Source of the DNA: Nannochloropsis oceanica
Lineage: Eukaryota; Sar; Eustigmatophyceae; Eustigmatales; Monodopsidaceae
Length of the DNA: 64,000 bases
Reading direction: 5' to 3'
Assembly: GCA_004519485.1 (NCBI GenBank)
Contig: CP038130.1
Span: 434,001-498,000, forward strand
The notes below the pieces were generated by a model. That model had not been told where the DNA came from and ran no database searches. It saw only the letters and a program-made list of their open reading frames with translations. Made by a program: the position numbers and the translations under genes. This document shows, in pieces, positions 32,501-42,864 of the stretch (its first letter is position 1; each line of letters starts with the position of its first letter).

Positions 32501-33954
32501 GATTTTGCAACCCCAAAACGGCCGGGCAGTCCTGTTTGTACTTCATCTCGGTCTACCACGCTGAGGTTGAGGATGGGAGGCAGGGAGGGAGTTTCACCAT
32601 CACTGCGAGCACGAATAAGGATGTGACTATTCTGCCGACCCGTCGGAATCCGGCCTCGCCTGATGGATTGGTATCTTCGAGCTTGGATACTGTGGATGCC
32701 TCGGCGGGTGAGGTGAAAGGCAGCAAGCGTTATCAAATGTATACAACCAAAGGAGGGGACGTACAGCTCACCCTAGAAGCATGCGCCGGTGAGATGAGCC
32801 TGGCCGTGTGTGATGGCTCGTGTCGCGCTCTTTATCCTACTCAGGGGGACTATCGTTTCTTTGCAGATACCACACAGATATGTACGAGGGAGGGATGTCG
32901 TCCCATCCCAGGAGGGAGGGGGCTGCCTCGCATTGCCCTGGACCATGTCATGGAGGATTCGTTTTTCCTGACTGTCAACGGTACGGGAAAATACATGTTG
33001 AAAGTCGCAACTACAACAGAGGGGCACGCTATCGCGCCCGTCCTTGCTCCTCCTTCCTCCGGCTCTTCCGCCCCGCTCGTGAAGCACATTGATTATAATC
33101 GTGTCACCTTGAGTTGGCCGGCTGCTACATTAAAAGTACCGGGAAAGAAGCGAGGGAGGGGAGAAGGTGAAGGAGTAGTGCCACAGGGAGTGAAATATAA
33201 AGTGTTTGCCTTCCCCGAGCCGATCTTGTGGGACGATAATGGTAGGGAGGGAGGGGTCGAAAGAAATCCGGCGGAGAAGCCTGTCTTACATACAGTGTGT
33301 GGCGTTGAGCATTATGCGGCTGTGAGCCAAGCAGGGGGGGAGGGCGAGGAGGGGAATGAGAGAGGAGGGGGAATGAAGACGTATGTTGGAGAAGTGCCTG
33401 CAGGAGCGACGAGTCATACAGTGACTGATTTGGTACCTGGGACCGAATACCGGTTCGTGGTGTTGGCGTCGTGTGATGCGGTGTGTTTAAGGGCGAGTAG
33501 TCTGATGCCGGAAGGAAATTTTCTCCCGTGTGGTGGTCCGGAGCCTTGTCAAAATCAGCATTGCCTATATGCAATGACCAGGGCGACAGCGGGTGGAGGG
33601 GGGTGGATTGGTGGAGGGGAAGGAAAATTGAGAGTGAGTGCACTGCTGGTGGTGCTGGCTGTGCTGACTATGGTGGGGCTGATGGCCCAGATGGCGAAGA
33701 GGAGGACGGCAGGTGCGGAGGTGGGGAGGAGGGAGGGAGGGAGGGAGGGAGGAGGAGGGCTGATGGTGAGGCGGCCGCAGCAGGTGGACTATGAAATGAC
33801 GATCAGTCCGACGGGAACAGCGAGTGTGACACGTGGTGCGAACGCTTTGGCATCCCCTCGCGAAATGAGAGAAGGAGGGAGGGGTGGAGAGCGATACGAG
33901 CGGTTGTTGATAAGGGAGGGTGAGGAGGAGGAAGGGAGGCAGCAGTTGATGTAA
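26588..33954 (+). CDS. Giant type I surface protein with about 15 PPC-like repeats and an Fn3-like domain
   Basis: Exons 26588-26827, 27035-28849 and 28996-33954 join in phase 0 (TCCAAG|gtacat to tgcacag|AC; GATGG|gtaagt to ctacag|CT) to give 2,337 residues. A signal helix (KLHLLVVALLLGLCAHV) is followed by about 15 beta-sandwich units, each with Tyr-x-Tyr/Phe, a D-L-x-I-x-L-T-P strand, the motif SGDPDLYV and a closing Cys-x-x-Cys then Y-x-I-x-V-Y/F-G/A-(Y/W) strand. This matches the PPC (pre-peptidase C-terminal) fold that decorates secreted bacterial hydrolases. Near residue 2,040 a fibronectin-III-like domain (RVTLSWPAA, TVTDLVPGTEYRFVVLASCD) precedes a transmembrane helix (VSALLVVLAVLTMVGLMAQM) and a Gly/Arg-rich cytoplasmic tail. 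Many NxS/T sites. No catalytic domain is visible; adhesion or wall-binding is inference. Confidence 0.78.
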
Positions 33955-35321
33955 CTATGAAGACAAAACTTACGGAGTTGCCAGATATTTGAGCAATCGA
34001 GACGAAAACTCTTATTTTCTTTCTTTCTTGAATTTACTTTCCTTGCACCAAGCCAATCAATCTGTCCTCTTTTCTTCTCCTCCTTTCTTTCGACACGTTG
34101 TGTGTTGGTGCTCAAAGAAGCAGCCACGCAGCCCCCTCGTGCCTGCTCGTCGCTTAAATCCTCCAGGCTCTGCCTTGTCGACTTCAACTGATTCCTTCCC
34201 GCCCCTCCCCCCTTTCATCACCGCGTGCAAGCCTGGCTTCAACCCATAGCTGTGTATATGCGTGTATATTCGAGTGTAAAGGGGCCTCTGCCCTCAGCGT
34301 GTGCCTGTGGATGCCCACGTATAGATTAGAGTAGTTAGTAAATGGATAGATACTGGTTTCGGTTGCAAGAATAAGCGCAAACAATCAATCCCAAAAGGCG
34401 AAACAGAAAAATGAACATAAAAGTAAAGTGAAGCAAGAAGCACGACAAGCTACGATTTAGCGTGTGCGTGCGGGCGAAGAGGGTCAAAGGCGATTGACAT
34501 CTCGTATGCATGGGGTGTGGATGGGGGAGAGAGAAGTCAAGGACGAGTAAAGACCCTTTGCGGTGCCTCTCCTCGTTTCCTGCCTCCATAAGTCGCATCT
34601 CTCCCCCGCTTGTGTGTGATGACGGCGATGCTCCTATCACTGCTGCTGCAGCCGCTGCTGACGAATACTGGTGATAGCGACGCGCGATGTATGTATGTCT
34701 TGAGCTGCTGCTGCTAGTTCTTGTGGTGACAGACTTTCTCATTTTCTCCCCTTCCTCCTCTTTCTCTTCAATATCTTTCCTCTCATCTCTTCTTCCTCCT
34801 CTTCCATCTGGAGCCGCATGAAATACAATTTATTTGTAAATATCTATTTCTCCAATTCCCCCTCTCCTCCCGTCTGTAAATTGTGTCCAGCGTGGGGTCT
34901 TACGGTCGGGCCACTGGTAAATGAGGACCCGACTGAAGCCCATCGTTCCTTTCTTCCACCCTTCCCATCATCCTATTACAAATCCATTCTTCACTCCTTT
35001 CCTCTCTCCTGAATGGCGGGGTGGTGCTAGTGTAAGAACACCCTCCTTACTCCTTATGTATATGCACTGTATGCCTGGAGGCTTAACGGTGCCATCAGGG
35101 TAGGGTTAGGTACATCCCTCCTTCCCTGTGTCTTACAAGCTCTCGTGCCCCCCTTCCTAGCCTTCGCTTCCTCTTTCCCCTCTCACTATAAAGATCCTTG
35201 GACGCGCCTCTAGTCCGCCTGTTCTCTGAAAATTCCCCTTCCCTACTTCCTTCCCTCCGTTTTTCTCCTATGCCAATTGAATAATCAACCTCCTCTCCTT
35301 CCTTCCTCCAACCCTTGTGTC
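33955..35321. other. Convergent intergenic region, no supported gene
   Basis: 1.37 kb, pyrimidine-rich, between the stops of the PPC-repeat gene and DCP2. Short open frames are low complexity. A CTG/CAG-type cluster lies near 34640-34720. Confidence 0.55.
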
Positions 35322-37277
35322 TTAGAAGTCTAAAGCTGACAAAATATCCTGCGTGTCGAAGGTAAACTCCATGCCGACGCCACCATTCCCTCCCTCCCCC
35401 TTCCTTTCCCCCTTCGCAGTCGCCTCCCCCACGCTACCAGCACTGGCACGCCTCTCCAAGTCCCAACAGGAATAAACGACAGGGGCAGATGCTACCTTTG
35501 TGGCCGTTGCAGATTGCGAAAAGCCAAGCAACGAGGCAACGGAGGGAGCGAGATAAGCCGTGGTCGAGGGAGAGGAAGGGGAGGAGGAAGCAGTAGCAGT
35601 AGAAGTGTGCCGTCCTTCGATCTCTTCCAATCGTCGCGCGACCACCCCCTTGCCCGAAGACAACATGACCGCCGACGTGGATGCCGCCCGCTCCCTCTCC
35701 TGACCCCCCCCCTCCTGCTGCAGCTGCTGCTGCTGGACATTGTCACCAAACTTCTGCGGATTCCCATCATAAGTAAACTTCCTTCCTGTCAATTTTTCGT
35801 TCGCCGCAAACATGGCATTCACATTCCAATCGCTCCCCGCGTCCCCCGCCCCAAACGTCGTCAGATTATTCACATCCGCCTGTGCCTCTTTTTCTCCGTC
35901 CCTCCCTCCCTTCCTACCCCCCGGCGCCGACTGTGCCCTTGCTTCCCCTCCTCGTCCCTTCCTTCCCACGCTCGACGCCCGCTGCATTGGCTGCTGCTGC
36001 TTCTTCTGCTTCTTCCCACCTCCCTTCTTCTCATTCTTCTTCTTCTTCTTCCGCTCTTGCCAATGCCGGACATGGGCCAGGCATCGGGTCAGGCCCCTAT
36101 TGCTGTTGCCGGGCAAATCGTCCAAAGGCCAAAACTTTATCTCACTCACCTCCTTTCTCACTTGAGGCTCGAACCGGAACGTCTCCGGCACGTCCTGGAT
36201 GATGTAAAAGTGCAGTTTCTTGGCGTTCTGGACCATGGTGAACGAGTCTTCCTCCCGTAAGAGAGGACGCACGTCGTACCCGGTCTCTTCCTCCACCTCT
36301 CTCGCCGCGCATTCCGCCGGGGCCTCGCCCTCATTGATCTTCCCTTTGGGAAAGCCCCACGAGTCCCCCCCCCAGTTGCACACCAACAGAACCTTATCTT
36401 GCTCCGGGTTGAGACACACACACCCATACACCGGCACCGCGTACTTGTAGCTGTTAAAAGCCTTGACGAGGTCCGCATGCCCCTCCTGCAAGTGCTGCAA
36501 GCACTCCGATCGCGTGAACAAGGCCCGCGTAAATCCCTCCAATTCGAAATGCGGTAAGCACTCTGGGTAAGCGTCTGCCAGGAAATCCTCGTAGTACCAA
36601 TGCGCCTGCTCAAGTTGGAAAAACAAGCGCTCCACCGACGCGAGCTCCTCCTCCGGTAAATTAAGCAAAAATCGAGCCTCTATCTCCAACACGGCCGCAT
36701 CCAATGTCATCTGGTGCTTTGCGCTTCTTCCCCCACTCGTGAGGCTGCTGTTGCTGCTCCTCATGCCAACAGTGGTATTTGCTGCCGAAAATGCGGGGTT
36801 TCCTCCTCCTTTTCCTGCCGCTCCTCCTGCTCCTGCCTCCCCGCCACCTTCCTCCCGCACGGTCCCTTCCTCCCCGCCATCCAAGTTGTGGCTCGATACA
36901 CTGCTGGAGCTGCTGTTGGTGGGACTGGTGGTGCTCATCGTGGTGGTGGGCGTCGTTGTGGCCGTGGTCGTCGTGATTTTGTCGATTCCGTTGCCGTCAA
37001 TCGTCATCTTCCCGCTGGTAAAAGAAGGGAGGGTGAGGTTGAGGCGTCGTGCTAGATCTCGCTCTAAAGCTGTCTTATCGCTGCTGCTACTGGTGCTGGT
37101 TCTAGTGCTGGTCCGGCTGCTATTGCTGAGTAGCACGGGTGACTTGTTCGATTGTTCTGTTGGAGTGGGAGAGGAAAGGATGAGGGTGTGAGAGGCAAGC
37201 TCATTTATCTAGACTCCAAGCCGCATCAGCAAACAGCTACCCGATTCACCCCCCTCCATGCACAAGGGATCGCTCAT
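35322..37277 (-). CDS. DCP2: mRNA-decapping enzyme DCP2
   Basis: Exon 2 (35322-37156) carries the enzyme. A small exon 1 (37241-37277, MSDPLCMEGGES) joins TCGG|gtagct to ccaacag|AA in phase 1, for 623 residues; exon 1 is the less certain part. After a Ser/Thr-rich N-terminus, residues about 190-280 are the DCP2 Box A domain (LEIEARFLLNLPEEELASVE, FFQLEQAHWYYEDFLAD). The Nudix domain follows, with PKGKINEGEAPAECAAREVE then EETGYD, which has the Glu metal ligands, and Box B-like sequence (RFEPQVRKEVSEIKFWPLDD). DCP2 hydrolyses the m7G cap in cytoplasmic mRNA decay. The C-terminal 250 residues are low complexity (Lys/Gln/Gly/Ser) and may mediate condensates or partner binding. Confidence 0.9.
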
Positions 37278-38085
37278 GCCTGCCGTCCCCTCCGTATCAG
37301 AGGATCCTTCTCAGCGGCCGCTTCGGAAATGTATGAGGGTCCGCAGTCACTGTAATCCCCTCTCCTCTTTCTCCTCATTCGCTCCCGTCGTACCTCGTTT
37401 CGCTCCCTGTTCCTTTGACGCACGTGAACTGTACGTCGTTATGCACATCCATCCGGTATATGTGCAGCCTGTGAGGTGGGAGTAGAAATATAGGTGAGCA
37501 AAGTGCCAAGGCGTGTGACGCTGAAACTTCAGTGAAGACATGGAGCACAAGGCGCACACCGCTACGCCCAAAGGCCCAGGCCATTCCTTATCTCCCTGCA
37601 GGCTCCGGCAACTTGTCCGAGAGGACGGCATCCCGTGGAGCGGACAGCCATGTATGAGAAGAAAGAGAGTGACATGGGGACAAGAAGCAACGACGAAACT
37701 CCTCCTCGAGAGCATAGCCCGGAGGAGGGGGACCTCTCCCAACCTTGACATGGCTCCGGACAACGCAGTCAGGCAACAAAATGTTTGGTTAAAACATTTC
37801 CAACAGCTTCGTGAAGCGTATGTATGGATATCACACCGTCCTCCTTTTTGCGTTATCTTCGCTTTGAAATCTTTTTCTTCTGTTTGACCGATTGCTTACA
37901 TGTCTTTGTCTCCATGCGCTCGCCATCCTCTTCCCTTCTAGCCCTCCGACGCTTTACACCTTTTCCCTTCCATTTTCACTTCGTTTTCGAAGAAAATGGA
38001 CCTTACTAACTGTGCGTATATGTGACGCTACCTACATGGCTCCCCCTACCATTCCTTTGTGACTCCCGCCCACGCACTCTAATTA
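37278..38085. other. Intergenic, no supported gene
   Basis: 808 bases between DCP2 and TRAP-alpha, both minus strand. I looked here for a further TRAP-alpha exon carrying a membrane helix and found none. Confidence 0.5.
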
Positions 38086-39253
38086 TTACATATCCGTCGG
38101 TGCGACGACAAGGATGCTCTGGTTGAAAAAGGTCGTGGAAAACATATCGTCATCGCCTTCGCCTTCATAGAAAATTGTGTGTGCCACTTGAAATGCTCCG
38201 GGGCGAAGGAAAGTTTTGGGCTGTTAATGAACATTCAGCATCGGGAGGAGGGAGGAAAGAAAGAACAAGGTGTAAGCTGATCGCTACCGAGCACGCGCAT
38301 TGATAAACGCACAAGATGGGCGGGGAAACACATGATGACTCCCTCCATTCCCTGTCATCTTATACGTACAGTGAAGTCATACTGCACCGTCACCTCCTCC
38401 CCTGGCGGGACGACAAACAACAGGGGTTCTACAGTGAAATTCTGGAAATGAACTCTGAAGGTCGCAGGCGCATTTAAGGAGCCCGCCACGTGAGTGAGAG
38501 TCAGGGGGGAGGGTCCTTGGTTTTGAAAGAGACAGAAGATGGAGGTGGGCACGCCAATGGGGAGGCGGACGATGTTGTCGGGTTTGGTACTGGGGCAGAA
38601 GGGGGGTTTCGAGGGCAACGTGAGTGAAGAGAAATTCATGATATGACAGCTAGAATTTAAGCACGTATTGATTCGCTTAAACAGGAAGAGCATTGACAGA
38701 GCACAAGCAAACGTACTCGGCATAGGCGTGCGTGACGACGTCCGGATGGGAAGGCTGCATGTTAGTGAGCGGATGGAATATCTGCCCGTCCAAGGTAGTA
38801 TCTAGCATACTCTCCAGCTCTTTCATTGTGCGGGGGCTTTGGCCGTCTTTACTGGTCAGCTTATTGAGCTGTTTCAGGGAGGAGTAAAAGGGAGAAGGAG
38901 AAGTGGGCTGGAAGGAGACATGAGCGGCATTTCTCACCTTAAATTTCGGGGACAGGATTGAAGCAGAGGTGGCTACCATCCTACAATTCTATACAACTCT
39001 TCTCATTCTAACATGCTTTTCAGCAGCTCTGAAGCCATGCTGTTACCCTTTTCTCCCTCCCTACTCTCTCGGGCGAAATCTCCTATTGTACGAGTTTCAT
39101 CCACACCTTAAACATAGGGTTGTGCTTATCCTGCTCCGAGGATTCGGCCGCCCTTATGATGCTGCTCTCCCGTGCCTCGTCAGAATGGACGAGACCAATG
39201 CTGGCCTGTAGCAAGACGAGAAGCAGGAGGGATGTTGTTCTGCGCATGGCCAT
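38086..39253 (-). CDS. SSR1: Translocon-associated protein subunit alpha (TRAP-alpha / SSR1)
   Basis: Exons 39107-39253, 38717-38868, 38370-38649 and 38086-38220 give 237 residues with consistent phases (TTTAAG|gtgtgg to gaaacag|CT; GCCGA|gtacgt to ttctag|C; TTCACT|gtacgt to ttaacag|CC). A signal peptide (MAMRRTTSLLLLVLLQASIG) leads to the TRAP-alpha lumenal domain: PIGVPTSIFCLFQNQGPSPL, APATFRVHFQNFTVEPLLFV, VPPGEEVTVQYDFT, RPGAFQVAHTIFYEGEGDDD and FSTTFFNQSILVV. TRAP sits at the Sec61 channel in the ER and helps translocate some clients. The reading frame ends just after the lumenal domain, with no transmembrane helix or cytosolic tail, unlike animal SSR1. Confidence 0.86.
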
Positions 39254-39761
39254 GACTGTGGCCGCTTGCAGGAAGGTGAGTGGAGGCTATAAAATTGTCC
39301 CGGGGTTTGTCTCTGTGAAATAGGGATAGGGATAGACCCATTAAATGAGCATGAATCGGAATGATAGTCTCGAGTCTAGAGGAAGTAGCCATCGCATTGA
39401 CTGATTGAAACGCAAACGCATTCGCAAAGCTTGATTTTTGCGTTGTTGTGAAGGAGGGCATTACAGTGTCGCCCGAGTTTCGTCGTTATGACGACGATGT
39501 CTAAGCCCGGCGCCCCGCTTTTTTCCACACATTACTTTGTTCCTAGTCCCCATTTCCGTCTTTAATGCCCGCCTTGCGTGGCTTTCGGAGGAAGCACAAC
39601 ATCTTGTGCCATGCCGCACTCTCAAGTACACTCCTTCACCCCCCACCACAGGTAAGTACACTCCTTCACCCCCCACCACAGGTTGTAAACTCCCGACGGC
39701 AACATTCCCACCCGATCCGTCATCGATCTCCAGCCGGTCCAAACGCCCCACCCAACAAGTG
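39254..39761. promoter_or_regulatory. Divergent intergenic region (TRAP-alpha / ATP-grasp)
   Basis: 508 bases between divergent starts, containing the 30-bp tandem duplication described separately. The ATP-grasp frame is open through its last 225 bases without an ATG. Confidence 0.45.
39624..39683 (+). repeat. Perfect 30-bp tandem duplication forming a GT-AG unit
   Basis: Two identical adjacent 30-bp copies (39624-39653 and 39654-39683). Because each copy ends in CAGGT and starts AAGT, the junction creates CAG|GTAAGT at 39652 and the second copy supplies a pyrimidine-rich run ending CCACAG at 39681. The sequence 39652-39681 is thus a 30-nt unit with consensus 5' and 3' splice sites, upstream of and in frame with the ATP-grasp ORF. 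Confidence 0.9.
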
Positions 39762-41798
39762 ATGCCCCACTCAGAGATCTATGGTACCACGCCCACGCCG
39801 CTTCCAGAGGGCTACGTCAGACGGCGACGCCTGAGCAGTACCAGCGGCCGCCGAGCTATCGTGGTGGTGGATCCCTTGAGCAGCGGTGCCCTTCTGGCGC
39901 AGGTACGCGCTATATTCTGCTACGCGGGGTTTAACCTTTGTCCCTGTGTGATGACCAGTTGTGTTGAAGCACCATTGATCTTGCAGGGGGAAATCTGAGG
40001 CAAAAAAAGTCGTGCGCTCTGTGACCTCTCAAATTTTCTCTGCATCATCTACTTCCCTCTCCTGCGTCCATCACCTGTACAAGTGTGATTCACATCCCTC
40101 ACCATAATGCTGTTGGCATACATGCCCGCACCACTATTTTGAATTGACTTCTATATCTTTATGATTTAATATTCCATTTTTTTTTTGCCGCTCTATCTCG
40201 TCATATTTACCCTGTAATCTCCCCCCCTCCAACCCCCTTCAGATGGCCCGCGACCGTGGTTACGCCATCATCCGCGTCCTCTCCACCACCTTCTCCGATG
40301 AGGTCCTCGCCATGCTCCCTGTCGCCTGCAAAGACCTACAATTTGCTGCTTCGATCCAGCATACTGGGGACGTGGACGCAACCGTTGCCTCCATTCGGGC
40401 CTTGGGTGGGGGCCCTCATAATGGTCTTTTTGAAATCATTGGCTTGACCTGTGGATGTGAGAGTGGGGTGGAGCTCGCAGATGCCGTCTCGGCCCGGTAT
40501 GGGAAACCGTTCAAGACAAATGGGGAAGAGCTGATGCATCACCGACGGGACAAGTACTTGATGGGGGAGAAAGTGAGGGAGGCAGGGCTGAGGGCCGCGA
40601 AGCAGGTGGAGACGGATACGTGGGAGGAGCTCAAGGCGTTCGCGGAGGACATCTTTGGAAAAGAAGAGGACGGCGGAATGGAGAATATACAGCTTGTGGT
40701 GAAGCCATTGAGATCGGCAGGGACGGAGAATGTTGCTTTTGTGTCTAGTCTTGAGGAGGCTAAGATAGCGTTTAATGTAATATTGGGGGATCAGAATTTG
40801 TTTGGCGAGACGAATGACAAGGTTTTGGTGCAGGAGTTTTTGTCTGGAAAAGAGTATGTGGTGGATTGTGTATCAAAAGACGGGATGCACAAGTGCGTGG
40901 CGATTTGGGTGTATGACAAGGTAAGATGGAGGAGGGAGGGAGGGAGGGAGGGGGGAAGGGAGTCGTACGCGTTTGTATTTGTCTTCAACTCCCACTGGTA
41001 CCGATTGCGTTTCGTGACCACCCCTACTTTCTTTGCTTCGTCTGTGAATGTAGCTACCTAAGTCTTTCTGTTGGCTTTATACACAACTCATCCTCTCTCC
41101 CTCGGTCCCTCCCCTTCTTCCTTCCCTCCCTCCCCTAGGCCCCCTGCAATGGGTCAAAATTCGTCTATTTCGGCGTCAATCTCTTTGAAAGCGAAGACGG
41201 CGTGATCGAGGAACGCGTGACCGACTACGTTTTTAATGTCCTCGACGCCCTCGACATTAAAGAAGGGCCCTCCCACGCGGAGGTCATGTGGTTGGATTCG
41301 GAAGACCAACCGTGCCTAGTGGAGGTCGGCGCCAGGCCCCACGGGGGCGAAGGGACATTCACCGAGCTATCCACCCCCTGTATTAGCTATAATCAATTAT
41401 CAGTCACCTTAGATGCGCTGGAGAACAATGGTAAGTTCGAATTGCTTCCCACGAGGCCCAAGAAGCTCAAAGCCCACTCAAGGGAAGTGACGCTGGTCTC
41501 GAGGGAGGAAGGGCTGCTGATTGCCTACCCTATGTTGGAAGAAGTGAGGGCGTTGCAGAGCTATAAAAGTATGGAGATTAAGGTCCTGCCAGGACAGGAC
41601 ATCTCCTTGACTGTGGATTTTCTGTCGACCCCGGGGAGTATCATGCTGGTGCATCCGGATCTAGAGGTGGTGGTGAAGGATTACGATCAAATTCATAGGT
41701 GGGAGGAGGAGGGGCGTTTTTATGAGTTGGCGGAGGAGGAGGAGGAGAAGGAGGGGGGGGGGATGGAGGGAGAGTGGGCTAAAGAGACGAAGGTCTAA
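39762..41798 (+). CDS. ATP-grasp ligase-fold protein
   Basis: Exons 39762-39902, 40243-40920 and 41139-41798 join in phase 0 (GCGCAG|gtacgc to cttcag|AT; GACAAG|gtaaga to ccctag|GC) for 492 residues. Residues 1-150 are an N-terminal Rossmann-like domain (RRAIVVVDPLSSGALLAQMA). The ATP-grasp core follows: MHHRRDKYLMGEKVREAGLR, QLVVKPLRSAGTENVAFVSS, VLVQEFLSGKEYVVDCVSKD with the acidic pair, and PCLVEVGARPHGGEG, where Glu-Val-Gly-Ala-Arg is the metal-binding strand. It resembles the L-amino-acid ligase / carnosine-synthase-like branch (BacD relatives), which joins an amino acid to another through an acyl phosphate. Substrates cannot be read from sequence. The first ATG is chosen; upstream in-frame sequence lacks one. 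Confidence 0.82.
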
Positions 41799-42864
41799 GT
41801 GTGTGCTGTGACAATAGGAGACGGGAGAGGGAGATGGGGGGAAAGAGGGGATGGTGGCGGCGGCGATAGTCTAGAAGCCATGCCGGACAAATCAACGGAG
41901 AATGCTCGCCAATCGGTCGTACAGGAAGGAGAGCACATTTACTATTCGCTCATGGGCGATGGATGTGGTGTCCGTCCTATTTGAACAAGGAGTGAAACAA
42001 AAGTTTCTGTAGTAGTAAATGAGTCAGCAGTGAATTTTGTACCTCTATATGCGAGTGGCTACGAGCGTGCGCGGAAAAAGAATAATATAGATATCGAGTG
42101 TGTTTATGTGCGTATGTGTGCGTATGTGACACGTCTTCACACTTTCCATATCGATATTGATGCAGAATGTAGGCGACATAGATCGAGAGGAGAAACAAGT
42201 ATGTTGGCATTCAAATAAAGGGGCAGGCGAGATTTATGTCGTGGGCTCGCCTCATATACAGTACAAATTATTTGTTTTCAAATACCAATTTGCAGCCCGG
42301 TCAGTGACTGATTTACATATCTTGTATTTCGCCCCCAGTCCCCGTCGGATGGAGATGCTCAAGCAAAATCTTGCTTGCCTCGTTGGGGCGGCTCGACGGA
42401 AGAGCAGTTATGAAAAGGCAGAGAGAGACCAGAGGGAAAAAGATGCGAGAGCGACGATGCGTAAACGCGATAGTGGTATCAAGTAGGTATATCTTTTCTT
42501 TGAATCTACATTCTTTGTTAGATTTATTATTGGTGGGGTCCTTATGTTGTTTGATTTTAGATTGTTTTCGTTTCTCGCTTTCTCTCTTTCTCTTGTCCTT
42601 TTCACCTCGTTTGCTTCTCATCTCTCCTCGTACAGCAATGAGGTTATCTACAAAAATGTGCTTCATGGTGGAGTGTGACAAAGCCTGCCGATATCTGCAT
42701 TCTTTCGCTCTCCTGCTTCGTCTTCCCCCCCTTCCTCCTCGCTTTCTATCTCTCCCGTCTTATCTCTCGTCGTGCCTGGAGAGGACGCAAACATTTGATA
42801 TATCTACAAGGTTTGCAATATGATCACAACATTTGCCCCCCCCTCCTTGCCTTCCTCATCGATG
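41799..42864. other. Convergent intergenic region, no supported gene
   Basis: 1.07 kb between the stops of the ATP-grasp and Qa-SNARE genes. It was searched on the minus strand for a transmembrane exon for the SNARE; none found. Confidence 0.55.

Noticed and set aside
37347-37887. Open frames on both strands between DCP2 and TRAP-alpha
   Set aside because: No motif, biased composition, and no consistent splice sites; treated as intergenic.
42400-42660. Possible transmembrane exon for the Qa-SNARE after the acceptor near 42641
   Set aside because: All three frames give stops or Lys/Arg-rich sequence, with no hydrophobic helix.
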